The notes beneath the pieces were generated by a model, which was not told the origin of the DNA, searched no databases, and saw only the letters and a program-made list of their open reading frames with translations. The translations under genes and the position numbers were made by a program. From Niveibacterium microcysteis (GTDB lineage Bacteria; Pseudomonadota; Gammaproteobacteria; Burkholderiales; Rhodocyclaceae), in assembly GCF_017161445.1 (NCBI RefSeq), contig NZ_CP071060.1, positions 1,798,001 through 1,862,000 of the forward strand: a stretch of 64,000 nt of DNA, written 5' to 3'. Positions within the stretch are counted from its first letter, which is position 1. Every line of letters starts with the position of its first letter. This document shows, in pieces, positions 9,396 through 17,167 of this stretch.

Positions 9396-9617
9396 TTACT
9401 TGGCGGCGGACTGGTCAGCAGCCGGAGCCGATTGCTCAGCGGCCGGAGCTTCAGCGGCCGGAGCCGACTGGTCAGCAGCCGGAGCCGATTGCTCAGCAGC
9501 CGGAGCGGACTGCTCAACAGCGACCGGAGCGGATTGCTCAACCGGCGCTTCTTCTTTCTTGCCACAAGCGGTAACGGCCAGCGCCACGAGGGCGGCGACG
9601 AGGAGAGATTGCTTCAT
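9396..9617 (-). CDS. Small repetitive lipoprotein
   Basis: A 73-residue secreted lipoprotein. Residues 1-18 form a signal peptide with lipobox VTAC and Cys18 as the lipidation site. The mature part, after a charged GKKEEAP linker, is built almost wholly from variants of the heptad EQSAPAA/DQSAPAA, giving a low-complexity Ala-Pro-Ser-Glu chain. It has its own terminator and a Shine-Dalgarno-like GGGAAACC upstream of ATG 9617. No enzymatic domain is present. It may be a surface spacer or a flexible envelope tether, but no function is known to me. Repeat number is likely to vary between strains. Confidence 0.8.
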   Translation of the reverse strand: MKQSLLVAALVALAVTACGKKEEAPVEQSAPVAVEQSAPAAEQSAPAADQSAPAAEAPAAEQSAPAADQSAAK

Positions 9618-9742
9618 TGTTGGTTTCCCTTATCGATAAAGACAAACGCCAAATTCTTTTGGTCGGCACGGCTAGACGCCTAACCGATCTCAGATTCTAG
9701 CATGTTTTTCAAAGCTCAAGCGCTCTGCGCCTACTGCTGCTG

Positions 9743-10852
9743 TTACGCCGGAGCCCCAAATCCGCTGCAATACCAATCATAAAACGCACAAAGCAGCGTC
9801 GGGTTGACAGCATTTGCGCTCAGTTTTCGATCGCGCGCCAAAAGTTTCAGGGCGGCGCGTTGCGCAGGCTCGGCGTCGAACGGTTCGCCGTTCAGGAAGA
9901 AGCGGTTTCCGCGGTATAGCAGCTGTGTCTTGATGTCGAGCCGAAAGCCGCGCTGGCCAACGGTTGTCGCGAATTTCCGCTCGCTCATCGGCAACTCCGG
10001 CGGCTCAAAGAAGACGTGGGGCTTGGGCTCGCTGAGGTAGGCGCCGAGAAAATTTGCAACTGTTTGTTTGTTCCAGCTGATCCGGGCGAGGGTGGCTGCG
10101 ACTTGCTCGATCATTTCGTTGCTGATCTCGGCGCTATTCTTCGGGCGCTTCAAACCCGGGTCCGCATAGCGCCCCTTCAACGACAAGTTCTCCTGCAGAT
10201 AGCCCAGAAAGGCTTCCGCCAACTCCTGGTTAGTTGCTGTCCGGAAACCAACCGAATAGGTCATGCATTCGCCGATCGCGACGCCGTCATGAGCGTATTG
10301 CGGGGGGAGGTACAGGAGGTCGCCAGGCTCGACCACCCACTCCCGCGAGGGGCGGAAGTCCTTCAGCAGGCGCAGCGGTGCCCCTTCAATGACGGTGAGG
10401 TCACGCTGGGCGCCAATGCGCCAGCGACGCTGGCCGATACCCTGGATCAGGAATACGTCGTAATTGTCGAAGTGCGGCCCGACGCCACCGCAGTCGGTGG
10501 CGTAACTGACCATCAGATCGTCAAGACGTGCCTGGGGTATGAAATCGAACTGACGGAGAAGCGCGTCGGCTTCGTCGGAGACGAGGTTTGTGCCGGAAAC
10601 AAGCACTGTCCAGGGGCCTTTCTGGCGCCACGCGCGACTGCTGAAAGGCCCGCGTTCCAGCTGCCATTGGCCGTCGGTGTTCCAGACGCGACGCGATTCG
10701 ACGTCGTCGCGGGTGGCCAGCTCAAGCAGCTCGGGTTTGCTGAACACGCCCTTGAAATCTTTGAGCGCGCCACGTACCAGGAGCGGCTTGCGCTGCCAGT
10801 ATTCGCGAAGAAATTCGTCGGCACTCAGGCCGCCAAGAAGAGTGGAGATCAT
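9743..10852 (-). CDS. roxA: Ribosomal protein uL16 arginine hydroxylase (YcfD/RoxA family)
   Basis: A 369-residue cupin/JmjC-type 2-oxoglutarate and Fe(II) dependent oxygenase. The metal ligands are H127 and D129 ([10 protein letters not shown]) and H188 (PPQYAHDGV). The C-terminal half holds the winged-helix-like dimer domain found in YcfD. In E. coli the enzyme hydroxylates an arginine of ribosomal protein L16, and sequence and length match this family well. It is divergent from rlmD, another ribosome-modifying gene, with 81 bp between the two starts, so the pair may share control. Small differences from YcfD mean a slightly different substrate cannot be excluded. Confidence 0.9.
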   Translation of the reverse strand: MISTLLGGLSADEFLREYWQRKPLLVRGALKDFKGVFSKPELLELATRDDVESRRVWNTDGQWQLERGPFSSRAWRQKGPWTVLVSGTNLVSDEADALLRQFDFIPQARLDDLMVSYATDCGGVGPHFDNYDVFLIQGIGQRRWRIGAQRDLTVIEGAPLRLLKDFRPSREWVVEPGDLLYLPPQYAHDGVAIGECMTYSVGFRTATNQELAEAFLGYLQENLSLKGRYADPGLKRPKNSAEISNEMIEQVAATLARISWNKQTVANFLGAYLSEPKPHVFFEPPELPMSERKFATTVGQRGFRLDIKTQLLYRGNRFFLNGEPFDAEPAQRAALKLLARDRKLSANAVNPTLLCAFYDWYCSGFGAPA

Positions 10853-10880
10853 CGCAAGATTATAGCGACGACCGTTCGGA

Positions 10881-10902
10881 GGCCGGCTGGTACAATCCGG
10901 CC
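10881..10902 (+). promoter_or_regulatory. Possible -10 element and hairpin before rlmD
   Basis: TACAAT at 10891-10896 is a good -10 hexamer 37 bp before the rlmD start. It sits in the loop of a GGCCGG / CCGGCC inverted repeat (10881-10886 and 10897-10902). No convincing -35 is visible. Confidence 0.35.
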
Positions 10903-10933
10903 CCTTTTAAGCATGGCTTCAAGGGGCTTGCAA

Positions 10934-12232
10934 ATGCCAGTCGCTAAGGTTGAATCGCTGGACCACGAAGGGCGTGGCGTGGCGCGCGTGGACGGCAAGG
11001 CGATCTTCATCGAAGGCGCCTTGCCGGGTGAGCGGGTTGAGTACTCCAGCTACCGCAAGAAGCCGAAGTTCGAACAGGCGACGATGACTCGCTCGATCAC
11101 GCAGAGCTCACAGCGCGTCAAGCCGCGCTGTGAGTTCTTCGGCGTGTGCGGCGGTTGCAGCATGCAGCATCTGGAGCCGAGTGCCCAGGTGGCGGCCAAG
11201 CAAAGGGTGCTTGAAGACAACCTCTGGCACATTGCACGGATACGTCCTGCAATCGTTTATCCGGCGGTTCAGGGGCCGACCTGGGGCTACCGGTATCGTG
11301 CACGGCTAAGCGTGCGACAGGTGCCGAGGCTCGGCGGCGTGCTGGTCGGATTCCATGAGAAGAAGAGCAGCTACATCGCGGACATGCGGTCCTGCGAGAT
11401 CCTGCCGCCGCAGATCGGCCACAAATTGACGCTATTGCGCGAACTGGTCGCGCAACTCTCAGCGCCGGATCGGATTCCGCAGATCGAAGTTGCGGTGACG
11501 CAGGATCGAACGGTGCTTGTGGTGCGCAACCTTGTGCCTTTGACGTCATCCGACGTTTCGACCTTGTTGGCGTTTGGCGAAGCGCATGGATTCAGCATGT
11601 GGTCGCAGCCCGGGGGGCCAGACACCGTGCAGCCGCTGGCCAAGGGCGAGGGGCGCGAGCTGTTCTACACGCTGCCGGAATTCGGTTTGCGGCTCGCATT
11701 CCGCCCGACCGATTTCACGCAGGTCAATGTCGACATCAATCGTCTGTTGATTCGGCGGTCGATGCTGTTGCTTGATCCTCAGCCGGGCGAACGTATTGCG
11801 GATCTCTTCTGTGGTCTAGGCAACTTCAGCCTTCCGATTGCGCGCAAAGGGGCGCACGTCGTCGGCGTTGAAGGCAGTGCCGCGTTGGTCGCGCGTGCTG
11901 CCGCGAACGCCGCGGCAAATGGCCTGTCCGCGCGCAGCGAGTTCTCGGTGGCCAACCTCTTTGAGGCAACGCCGCGGAGCATTGCCGCGCTAGGGCGGCT
12001 GGACAAGATGCTCATCGATCCGCCCCGCGAGGGCGCGATTGCCGTGGTCAAGGCATTGGGTGACGATGCGCCGCGCCGCCTCGTTTACGTGTCGTGCAAT
12101 CCGTCGTCGCTGGCGCGTGATGCGGCAGTGCTGGTCCACGAGAAGGGTTACCGACTGCAGGGTGCGGGGGTGGCGAACATGTTCCCGCATACCTCGCATG
12201 TGGAGTCGATCGCCCTATTCGAGCGCGACTAA
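10934..12232 (+). CDS. rlmD: 23S rRNA (uracil(1939)-C5)-methyltransferase
   Basis: A 432-residue RlmD. A TRAM-like N-terminal domain is followed by the four cysteines that hold a 4Fe-4S cluster: C66, C72, C75 ([10 protein letters not shown]) and C154. The SAM-binding motif is [13 protein letters not shown]. The catalytic region holds the DPPREG motif and the nucleophile C388 in [12 protein letters not shown]. It methylates U1939 of 23S rRNA. The start at 10934 was chosen because AAGGGGC lies 6 bp upstream; an in-frame ATG at 10913 has no ribosome binding site. It runs head-to-head with roxA and meets the BI-1-like gene tail to tail. Confidence 0.95.
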   Translation: MPVAKVESLDHEGRGVARVDGKAIFIEGALPGERVEYSSYRKKPKFEQATMTRSITQSSQRVKPRCEFFGVCGGCSMQHLEPSAQVAAKQRVLEDNLWHIARIRPAIVYPAVQGPTWGYRYRARLSVRQVPRLGGVLVGFHEKKSSYIADMRSCEILPPQIGHKLTLLRELVAQLSAPDRIPQIEVAVTQDRTVLVVRNLVPLTSSDVSTLLAFGEAHGFSMWSQPGGPDTVQPLAKGEGRELFYTLPEFGLRLAFRPTDFTQVNVDINRLLIRRSMLLLDPQPGERIADLFCGLGNFSLPIARKGAHVVGVEGSAALVARAAANAAANGLSARSEFSVANLFEATPRSIAALGRLDKMLIDPPREGAIAVVKALGDDAPRRLVYVSCNPSSLARDAAVLVHEKGYRLQGAGVANMFPHTSHVESIALFERD

Positions 12233-12233
12233 G

Positions 12234-12259
12234 AAAACGGGCGGCCGAGGCCGCCCGTT
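12234..12259 (-). terminator. Terminator between rlmD and the BI-1-like gene
   Basis: AACGGGCGGC pairs with GCCGCCCGTT around CGAG. On the minus strand it is followed by four T residues (12234-12237 on plus). It serves the minus-strand gene and probably also rlmD. Confidence 0.65.
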
Positions 12260-12278
12260 GCATTGACTGGCGACGTGA

Positions 12279-12962
12279 TCAGTCGCGGTCGCCGCCGAAG
12301 ATGCCGAGCAACTGGAGCAGGCTGACGAATACGTTGTAGATGTCGAGGTAGATCGCCAGCGTGGCGGTGACGTAGTTCGTCTCGCCGCCGGTAACGACCC
12401 GGTTCACATCGTAGAGGATGTATGCCGAGAAGATGCCGAGGCACGCGACCGCCATGACGATCGACAGCGCCGGCAACTGCAGGAAGATGTTTGCCACGCC
12501 CGCGATCAGCGCGACGATCATGCCGACGAACAGGAACTTGCCCATGCCGGAGAGATCGCGCTTCGTTACCGTCGCAAGCCCTGCCATCGCAAAGAAGATC
12601 ACGCCGGTGCCGCCTGCGGCCAACGCGATCAGGCTTGCGCCGTTGGAGAAGCCCAGCGTGTACTGCAGGCTTCGCGACAGCATCAGGCCCATGAAGAAGG
12701 TAAAGCCAAGCAGGAGCAGAACGCCCACGCTGCTGTTCTTGAACTTTTCGATCGCGAAGAAGAAGCCGAAGGCGACCGCCATGAAGAGCATGAAGCCCAG
12801 CATCGGGCTGCCGGCAAAGAACGAGAAGCCGAGTTGCACGCCGATGAAGGCGCCGAGGATCGTCGGCAGCATCGATAGTGCAAGCAGCGCATACGTATTG
12901 CGCAGCACGCGGTTGCGCGACGATGCAGCAATGCCGCCAGACGCGTAGGTGTTCAGGGTCAT
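12279..12962 (-). CDS. Bax inhibitor-1 / YccA family membrane protein
   Basis: A 227-residue inner membrane protein with seven hydrophobic segments and little else, the layout of the BI-1/YccA family. The N-terminus before the first segment is short and carries basic residues (SSRNRVLRNTY). The last helices hold DVNRVV and AIYLDIYNVF, a signature region containing the acidic residues tied to ion leak in BI-1 homologues. In E. coli, YccA binds the FtsH protease and modulates turnover of membrane proteins, while YbhL is of unknown role; which applies here is not clear. It stands alone between a shared terminator and the tRNA gene. Confidence 0.9.
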   Translation of the reverse strand: MTLNTYASGGIAASSRNRVLRNTYALLALSMLPTILGAFIGVQLGFSFFAGSPMLGFMLFMAVAFGFFFAIEKFKNSSVGVLLLLGFTFFMGLMLSRSLQYTLGFSNGASLIALAAGGTGVIFFAMAGLATVTKRDLSGMGKFLFVGMIVALIAGVANIFLQLPALSIVMAVACLGIFSAYILYDVNRVVTGGETNYVTATLAIYLDIYNVFVSLLQLLGIFGGDRD

Positions 12963-13076
12963 TCAGATCCTCCAGTGGAGTGTTTCAGTTGCGATTAAGA
13001 CCGAGCGTGCGCCGAATGGTTCTGCGAGCCGCTCAGCGATCGATTCTTGGCCCACCGTGTTAAAATAGCAAATTGT

Positions 13077-13166
13077 GGATGGGTGGCAGAGTGGTTGAAT
13101 GCACCGGTCTTGAAAACCGGCGGCCCTTCGCGGGGCTCGTGGGTTCGAATCCCACCCCATCCGCCA
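13077..13166 (+). tRNA. tRNA-Ser (anticodon UGA)
   Basis: A class II tRNA with a 7-bp acceptor stem (GGATGGG with CCCATCC), anticodon TGA at 13111-13113 inside stem CCGGT/ACCGG, and a long variable arm. The T-arm is GTGGG-TTCGAAT-CCCAC, the discriminator is G and CCA (13164-13166) is encoded. TAAAAT at 13061-13066 is a likely -10. It lies at the border of a stretch with phage-like genes, and serine tRNA genes are common integration sites. Confidence 0.97.
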
Positions 13167-13180
13167 CCGCACTAACAAAC

Positions 13181-13207
13181 ATGCGCCTTTCGGGGCGCAT
13201 TTGTTTT
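13181..13207 (+). terminator. Terminator after tRNA-Ser
   Basis: ATGCGCC pairs with GGCGCAT around TTTCGG, followed by the T-rich TTGTTTT, 14 bp after the CCA end. Confidence 0.85.
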
Positions 13208-13330
13208 ACCCATCATAAAACCCATCATCCGGATGCTCATTGCGGCGCCGCTAACTGTCCCGAAATGAGCGGGGCTTCGAGCGTGATTTGAACGGGTCCG
13301 GGCACTTTGTCGTTGAGACGGTGGACGGAC

Positions 13331-13364
13331 AAAGCCCTCGGCGAAGGTTGTCACCGAGGGCTTT
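13331..13364 (-). terminator. Hairpin downstream of the AlpA-like gene
   Basis: An 11-bp perfect inverted repeat, AAAGCCCTCGG and CCGAGGGCTTT, with a 12-base loop. On the minus strand it lies 37 bp after the AlpA-like stop and ends in GGGCTTTGTCC, a weak T tract. It is probably a terminator. Confidence 0.55.
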
Positions 13365-13401
13365 GGTCAGGCAGTCGGCGCCTGCGGGGCGGGCGGCGTC
13401 G

Positions 13402-13596
13402 CTATTGCGCGAAGGCGCGGTTTGCAGCAATCGTCGCGGAAATCCACTGTTCGACCTCGATCTCGATCCACCCCGACGCTCGGCCGACCTTGATGGGGCG
13501 GGGGAACTCGCCCCGCTGAATGCGCCGGTAGATCGCCGTCTTCTGCAGTCCGACGCGGTGAGTGACCTCGCGCATCCGGATTAGTCGTTGTGCCAT
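13402..13596 (-). CDS. AlpA-like helix-turn-helix regulator
   Basis: A 64-residue protein of the AlpA/excisionase-like winged-helix family. The pattern is RLIRMREVTHRVGLQKTAIY (HTH start and recognition helix), then RRIQRGEFPRPIKVG and WIEIEVEQWI. Such proteins activate excision functions of integrative elements or act as small phage-derived regulators. The start at 13596 is supported by GGAGGA 5 bp upstream; an in-frame ATG further upstream has no binding site. No integrase is adjacent, but the gene sits 240 bp from the tRNA-Ser 3' end, so it is probably the remnant of an element inserted there. Confidence 0.85.
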   Translation of the reverse strand: MAQRLIRMREVTHRVGLQKTAIYRRIQRGEFPRPIKVGRASGWIEIEVEQWISATIAANRAFAQ

Positions 13597-13755
13597 GCGT
13601 TCCTCCAAAATAGGTTTGAATAGTGGTTGCGGATCCGGCCAGCGGCGCCCCGCTAAGCCTGTCCCAATTTTGGCTGACGTCAGCACAGGATTTGATGCGC
13701 GGTCACCGCCGATCGGGCGGCGATTTCAATCAAATACACCGTCTGATCATGGTGA

Positions 13756-13977
13756 TCACGTTTCGAGCTGGGTATCGCGGAGCGCGTCAAAGTCGCCCTG
13801 ATGCACGATGACGATGCCCAAGCCATCGATCATTTCGTCGCAGAGCGCAGCCGGCGTATCGGAGTGGCACTTGGGGCAGCGGCCCCGCTGCAGTAACGTG
13901 CCTGCGCGCTGATGGAAGTGGCCGCACGTCCGGCACGAGTAGTAATTGACGAAGGACGACTGCGGGGATGTCGGCAT
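13756..13977 (-). CDS. Small zinc-ribbon protein
   Basis: A 73-residue protein with two CxxC knuckles, CRTCGH near residue 15 and CPKCHS near residue 34, spaced like a rubredoxin or zinc-ribbon fold. A further H-rich segment (GHFHQRAG) lies between them. The C-terminal 30 residues carry no motif I recognise. There is no convincing ribosome binding site, only AAGGCGG about 8 bp upstream of the ATG. The Cys pairs make a real gene more likely than chance. It lies with the AlpA-like gene next to the tRNA, so an accessory origin is plausible. Confidence 0.55.
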   Translation of the reverse strand: MPTSPQSSFVNYYSCRTCGHFHQRAGTLLQRGRCPKCHSDTPAALCDEMIDGLGIVIVHQGDFDALRDTQLET

Positions 13978-14112
13978 GGAGGCCGCCTTGTGAGAAGGTC
14001 TCCAAAGCTATACACGTAGGCCTCCACCCTAAGCGGCTGCGAGAGCGGATCGGGCGCTTAGCCGTATGCGCCGGCCTGTTAGTGTCTGACGGATCTTTCC
14101 GGAGATGCGTCG

Positions 14113-14391
14113 ATGTGCGTGCCACAACTCGATCCCTTTCCGATTTCGCTGTGTGATACCGGCGATCCTCGCGTCAGCCGCATCTGCGCAGTCGTGCGCA
14201 GCGACGGCGGCTGGCGGTCGTTCTCAGATTTCGCTGTTGGATCAGGCGCGAGCGCGGTGGAGTGGGGCGAAATTCAGCTTTGTCGGCATGCGTCGCGATG
14301 CGCACAGTTCGGGGCACGCGCTACGCTCTCCCCTGCGTCCGAAATTGAAGAGCATGACGTTCTGGAGAGCCCAGAAAGTTGCGCCTTCTGA
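14113..14391 (+). CDS. Hypothetical protein, doubtful
   Basis: An open frame of 92 codons with GGAG 8 bp before its ATG. The product has no signal peptide, membrane segment or known motif; six Cys residues are scattered without pattern. The surrounding sequence is gene-poor and repeat-bearing, so this may not be a gene. Confidence 0.25.
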   Translation: MCVPQLDPFPISLCDTGDPRVSRICAVVRSDGGWRSFSDFAVGSGASAVEWGEIQLCRHASRCAQFGARATLSPASEIEEHDVLESPESCAF

Positions 14392-15096
14392 AGCCCCTTC
14401 GCCTGTCTAGATGCTTTTTATTGCGGGGCACGGTGTCCGGATTCGGCCTTAGCGGTCGGTGAGCTCCGGGGCCAATTGACAGCGAACGTCAGCTAACGAG
14501 CACCGATGCACTAGTCGGCGTCCATCCAGAAGCAGTCGCTCCCAACGACGACACAAGCGGTCAGTGAAGGCTGGGAAACGGACATTCGCTTGCAACACGT
14601 GAGCGTCGGCAGGACATAAGACCGGTCATTCGACGGCCTGCGTTTCGAAGGTCCGTTCGCCACCCCATACCGATCGTTCAGTCGGACGCGCTTGATGGAG
14701 GACGCCGAACGCTCGCGCTCATGTTCCACGACATAGCGCTTCGACTACGAAGTTGTCGGCACTCGGGAACGCTCGTTCTAAGGCTTAAAGCACTGTCTCA
14801 AAGATGTGTCGCCGCGCTCGCCAGATGATCGGCAGGCCGGTTCAATGCCCAAGTCCGTTCGAAGGTAAGAACCGCCGCCAACGAACACGCCGGGACAAGT
14901 CCGCGCCGGGGACCCCGTCGGGTGCAATGTGCACGTTGCAAGCCGCAAAAGTCCAAATGAAAAAGGACGCGCGATCGTAAGCCGTCGAGTGGATAGATGG
15001 TCAACGATCGCGCCGTCAAAGCCGGCGGGCTGAATCCTAGCGCCAGCAGCGCATCGGATCCGGTTGAGGTTACCGTGCCCGCGGGCCGCTGCTCGG
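14392..15096. other. Gene-poor stretch with dispersed repeats
   Basis: About 700 bp without a supportable gene. It holds one copy of an 18-bp sequence found inverted near 42.8 kb and several short phrases (for example AAGCGGTCAGTGAAGG and ACCGGTCATTCGACGG) that resemble the phrase near 24.5 kb. The base composition and stop pattern look non-coding. Confidence 0.6.
14482..14499 (+). repeat. Dispersed 18-bp repeat, copy 1
   Basis: GCGAACGTCAGCTAACGA here is the exact reverse complement of 42783-42800. Both copies lie in gene-poor DNA. Confidence 0.75.
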
Positions 15097-15708
15097 TTAC
15101 AAGCGCTGTGCGTAGTACTCGACGACCAGCTGCATCTCGATCGGGAAGGGGATGTCGCTCAGCGCCGGCAAGTGCGCCACGGTGGCGGTGTGGGCGACCT
15201 CATCGCAGTTGAGCCATTCGGGCCGGGTGAGCGCGGGCTCCGCGAAGCTTTGCTGCACCACCGGGTGCTTGCGGCTCTTTTCGCGCAGCGCGATCACGTC
15301 GCCGATCCGCAGGCGGTACGAGGGGATGTTCACCGCACGACCGTTGACCAGGCAATGCGAGTGATTCACCAGCTGGCGCGCCGCCGGAATCGTGGGCGCG
15401 AAACCGGCGCGGAACACCGCGTTGTCGAGCCGGCGTTCGAGCAATTCGGCGAGCTTGTCGCCGGCCGAACCTTGCGCACGCTTGGCATCGCTCATCACGC
15501 GGCGCATCTGGCGTTCCGAGAGGCCGTAGTTCAGGCGCAGCTTCTGTTTTTCCTGCAACTGCAGGCCGAAGCCCGATTTCTTGCGCAGGCGGTTGCTATG
15601 CTGGCCGGGCGGGTGCGGGCGATCGGCGATCGATTTGCGCGACAGGCCGGGCAGTTCGACGCCGACGGCACGCATGGCTTTGAGGCGAGGGCCGGTAAAA
15701 CGGGACAT
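15097..15708 (-). CDS. Stand-alone ribosomal protein S4 paralogue
   Basis: A 203-residue S4-family protein: N-terminal S4 domain, then the S4 RNA-binding fold (LLERRLDNAVFRAGFAPT, then ARQLVNHSHCLVNG). It is strongly divergent from the housekeeping sequence I would expect, and the N-terminus lacks the four zinc-binding cysteines of the zinc form of S4. It is not in the alpha operon (no rpsK, rpsM or rpoA nearby). Instead it lies 24 bp after the chaN-like gene as the last gene of the receptor-chelatase operon. Zinc-free ribosomal protein paralogues under metal control are an established theme for L31, L33, L36 and S14; by analogy this may be an alternate S4 used under metal shortage. GGAGT precedes the ATG. 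Confidence 0.85.
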   Translation of the reverse strand: MSRFTGPRLKAMRAVGVELPGLSRKSIADRPHPPGQHSNRLRKKSGFGLQLQEKQKLRLNYGLSERQMRRVMSDAKRAQGSAGDKLAELLERRLDNAVFRAGFAPTIPAARQLVNHSHCLVNGRAVNIPSYRLRIGDVIALREKSRKHPVVQQSFAEPALTRPEWLNCDEVAHTATVAHLPALSDIPFPIEMQLVVEYYAQRL

Positions 15709-15732
15709 GGATACTCCGTAGCAGGGTGAAAG

Positions 15733-16584
15733 TCAGCGGCTCGCGGGCTTGGCGAGTGCGGCGCAGGGGTCGTCGCGCTCGACGGCGGGCAGCGTGAAGT
15801 TGAGGTCGAACTTGGCGGCGTCGGAATCGTCTTCGCCAAGGCTCACGGCGAACACGCCGGGCAGGTCGGCCAGCCAGAGCGGCACGCCGATATCGCGCCG
15901 CACATGGCCGTTGCCGGCCAGCAGCACCGCGCCGCGGCTGGCTTGGGCGCGCAGCTGGGCGGCCATGAACAGATCGCGCGCGACTTGCGCCTGCACCAGG
16001 CCAGGCAGCATGTCCGGCGGTGTCTGGCCGCAGTGGCCGGCGTCGATGGACCGCTGCTGGCCGGCGACGAGTTCATCCTCGAGGACCGGGCGTGCACGCT
16101 GCGGCAGACCGGCTGCGGCAAGGACTTCGGCTGGCAGCGCCGCGCCAAGGCCCTCGCGCATCGCGCGGCCGGCATCGGCACGCGAGACGTTGGCGGCGAT
16201 GATCGGCAAGTCGTGATCAAGCGCCAGCACGAGCAAGGGTTTGAGCATCGGCCAGGGCCAGCGTTTGTCACCAGCCTGTTCGATCAGGTGGTCGACGTCG
16301 CGCGGGTGCTCGCTACGGGCGCGGTCGATGTCGGCCTGGCGCTCGCGGTCGAAGTGCTCCATCACCAGCGCCGGGCGCCAGCCGGCGGCGATGCGCAGCC
16401 GCAGCGCATCGAGCCGGAGCTGGTGCACCTGCGGGTTGTCGTGTACCTCGCCAAGCAGCACCAGCGGGTAGGGCGCAATGGCGTGAGCCAGCGTCGCCGG
16501 ATCGGGCTGGGTGGCGAGTGCCTGCGTGATGGGGCCGCCGGCGAGCACGGCGGCGAGCAATGCGGTGAGCAGGGTGCGTGTCAT
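15733..16584 (-). CDS. ChaN family heme-binding protein
   Basis: A 283-residue ChaN-like protein. Residues 1-24 form a signal peptide; no Cys lipobox is evident at its end. Family motifs are LLGEVHDNPQVHQLRL, MEHFDRERQADID and LAGNGHVRRDIGVP. ChaN of Campylobacter is an iron-regulated protein that binds two cofacial hemes, with a proposed role in heme uptake. The gene starts 2 bp after the stop of the preceding 88-residue protein and ends 24 bp before the S4 paralogue, so it is co-transcribed with the TonB receptor and chelatase. That supports a tetrapyrrole or heme-related substrate for the whole locus. The start at 16584 was chosen for the signal peptide. Confidence 0.88.
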   Translation of the reverse strand: MTRTLLTALLAAVLAGGPITQALATQPDPATLAHAIAPYPLVLLGEVHDNPQVHQLRLDALRLRIAAGWRPALVMEHFDRERQADIDRARSEHPRDVDHLIEQAGDKRWPWPMLKPLLVLALDHDLPIIAANVSRADAGRAMREGLGAALPAEVLAAAGLPQRARPVLEDELVAGQQRSIDAGHCGQTPPDMLPGLVQAQVARDLFMAAQLRAQASRGAVLLAGNGHVRRDIGVPLWLADLPGVFAVSLGEDDSDAAKFDLNFTLPAVERDDPCAALAKPASR

Positions 16585-16586
16585 GC

Positions 16587-16853
16587 TCAATGATAGGTGG
16601 CCGGCAGCGCACAGCCTGCGCAATGTGAGGTCAAGGTGCCGGCCCATTGCGCGCGCAGTTGCTTGCACACCTGGCGCAGTGCAGGATCGAGTGAGGGGTC
16701 GGCCGCCAGATGCTGCAGGTGCTGCACCAGCGCCTGCGTCTTCGCGGCGGTGATGCCGCGCGCCACCGAGGACGAAAGCAGGTGCAGCGCGGCGGCGAGC
16801 GCCAGTTCCGGCCGGCTGCGCTCCACCTCGTTGGTGTCGGACGTCGGCATCAT
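16587..16853 (-). CDS. 88-residue operon protein with C-terminal HCxxC
   Basis: An unknown protein of 88 residues, ATG at 16853 overlapping the DUF2149 stop by 4 bp and ending 2 bp before the ChaN gene. The body is Ala/Leu-rich and probably helical, with no signal peptide. The C-terminus holds SHCAGCALPATYH, a CxxC flanked by His residues that could bind a metal ion. The tight overlaps make it a real gene of the operon. I do not recognise a named family. A metal-relay or adaptor role would fit the neighbours but is inference. Confidence 0.7.
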   Translation of the reverse strand: MMPTSDTNEVERSRPELALAAALHLLSSSVARGITAAKTQALVQHLQHLAADPSLDPALRQVCKQLRAQWAGTLTSHCAGCALPATYH

Positions 16854-17167
16854 GGTTTTTCGCCCTCCGGTACGTAGACCATCGAACCGTCTTTCATCTT
16901 GTAGGCGACGCCGGCCTTCTCGCCGTCGCCGCCGCCGATCTTCCCGCTCGCTTCGTAGCGGGTGAGCTTTTCGCCCTGTTTCATCACGATCTCCATGTCC
17001 GGCTTGCCGGGGTTCTTGATCACGGTGACGTCCTGCAGCGTGAAGGGGTTGAGCGGATGCTGCGCCACCGTGATCAGCAGCGCGGCGATGATCACGAGGA
17101 ACACGTCGATCAGGTTCACGACCGAAAGGATCGGATCGTCGCTGTCGTGGTCGGCGAGAAACTTCAT
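16850..17167 (-). CDS. DUF2149 domain protein
   Basis: A 105-residue protein with a single membrane segment at about residues 17-36 (LIDVFLVIIAALLITVA), preceded by the acidic DDDPILSVVN-like start. A periplasmic-side part follows with NPGKPDMEIVMKQGEKLTRYEASG. This is the DUF2149 pattern. The topology, with a short cytoplasmic acidic start, a helix holding an Asp and a periplasmic domain, matches ExbD/TolR, and DUF2149 is generally found beside MotA/TolQ/ExbB genes as here. It is likely the stator partner of the upstream channel protein. It overlaps the channel gene by 4 bp (ATGA), indicating translational coupling. Confidence 0.88.
   Translation of the reverse strand: MKFLADHDSDDPILSVVNLIDVFLVIIAALLITVAQHPLNPFTLQDVTVIKNPGKPDMEIVMKQGEKLTRYEASGKIGGGDGEKAGVAYKMKDGSMVYVPEGEKP

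Noticed and set aside
10016..10933. N-terminal extension of RlmD by about 300 residues
   Set aside because: The extension is antisense to roxA and has no ribosome binding site; the ATG at 10934 has one and matches the family start.
14798..15019. Minus-strand frame of 73 codons beyond the S4 paralogue
   Set aside because: No motif, no ribosome binding site and it lies in a repeat-bearing gene-poor stretch.
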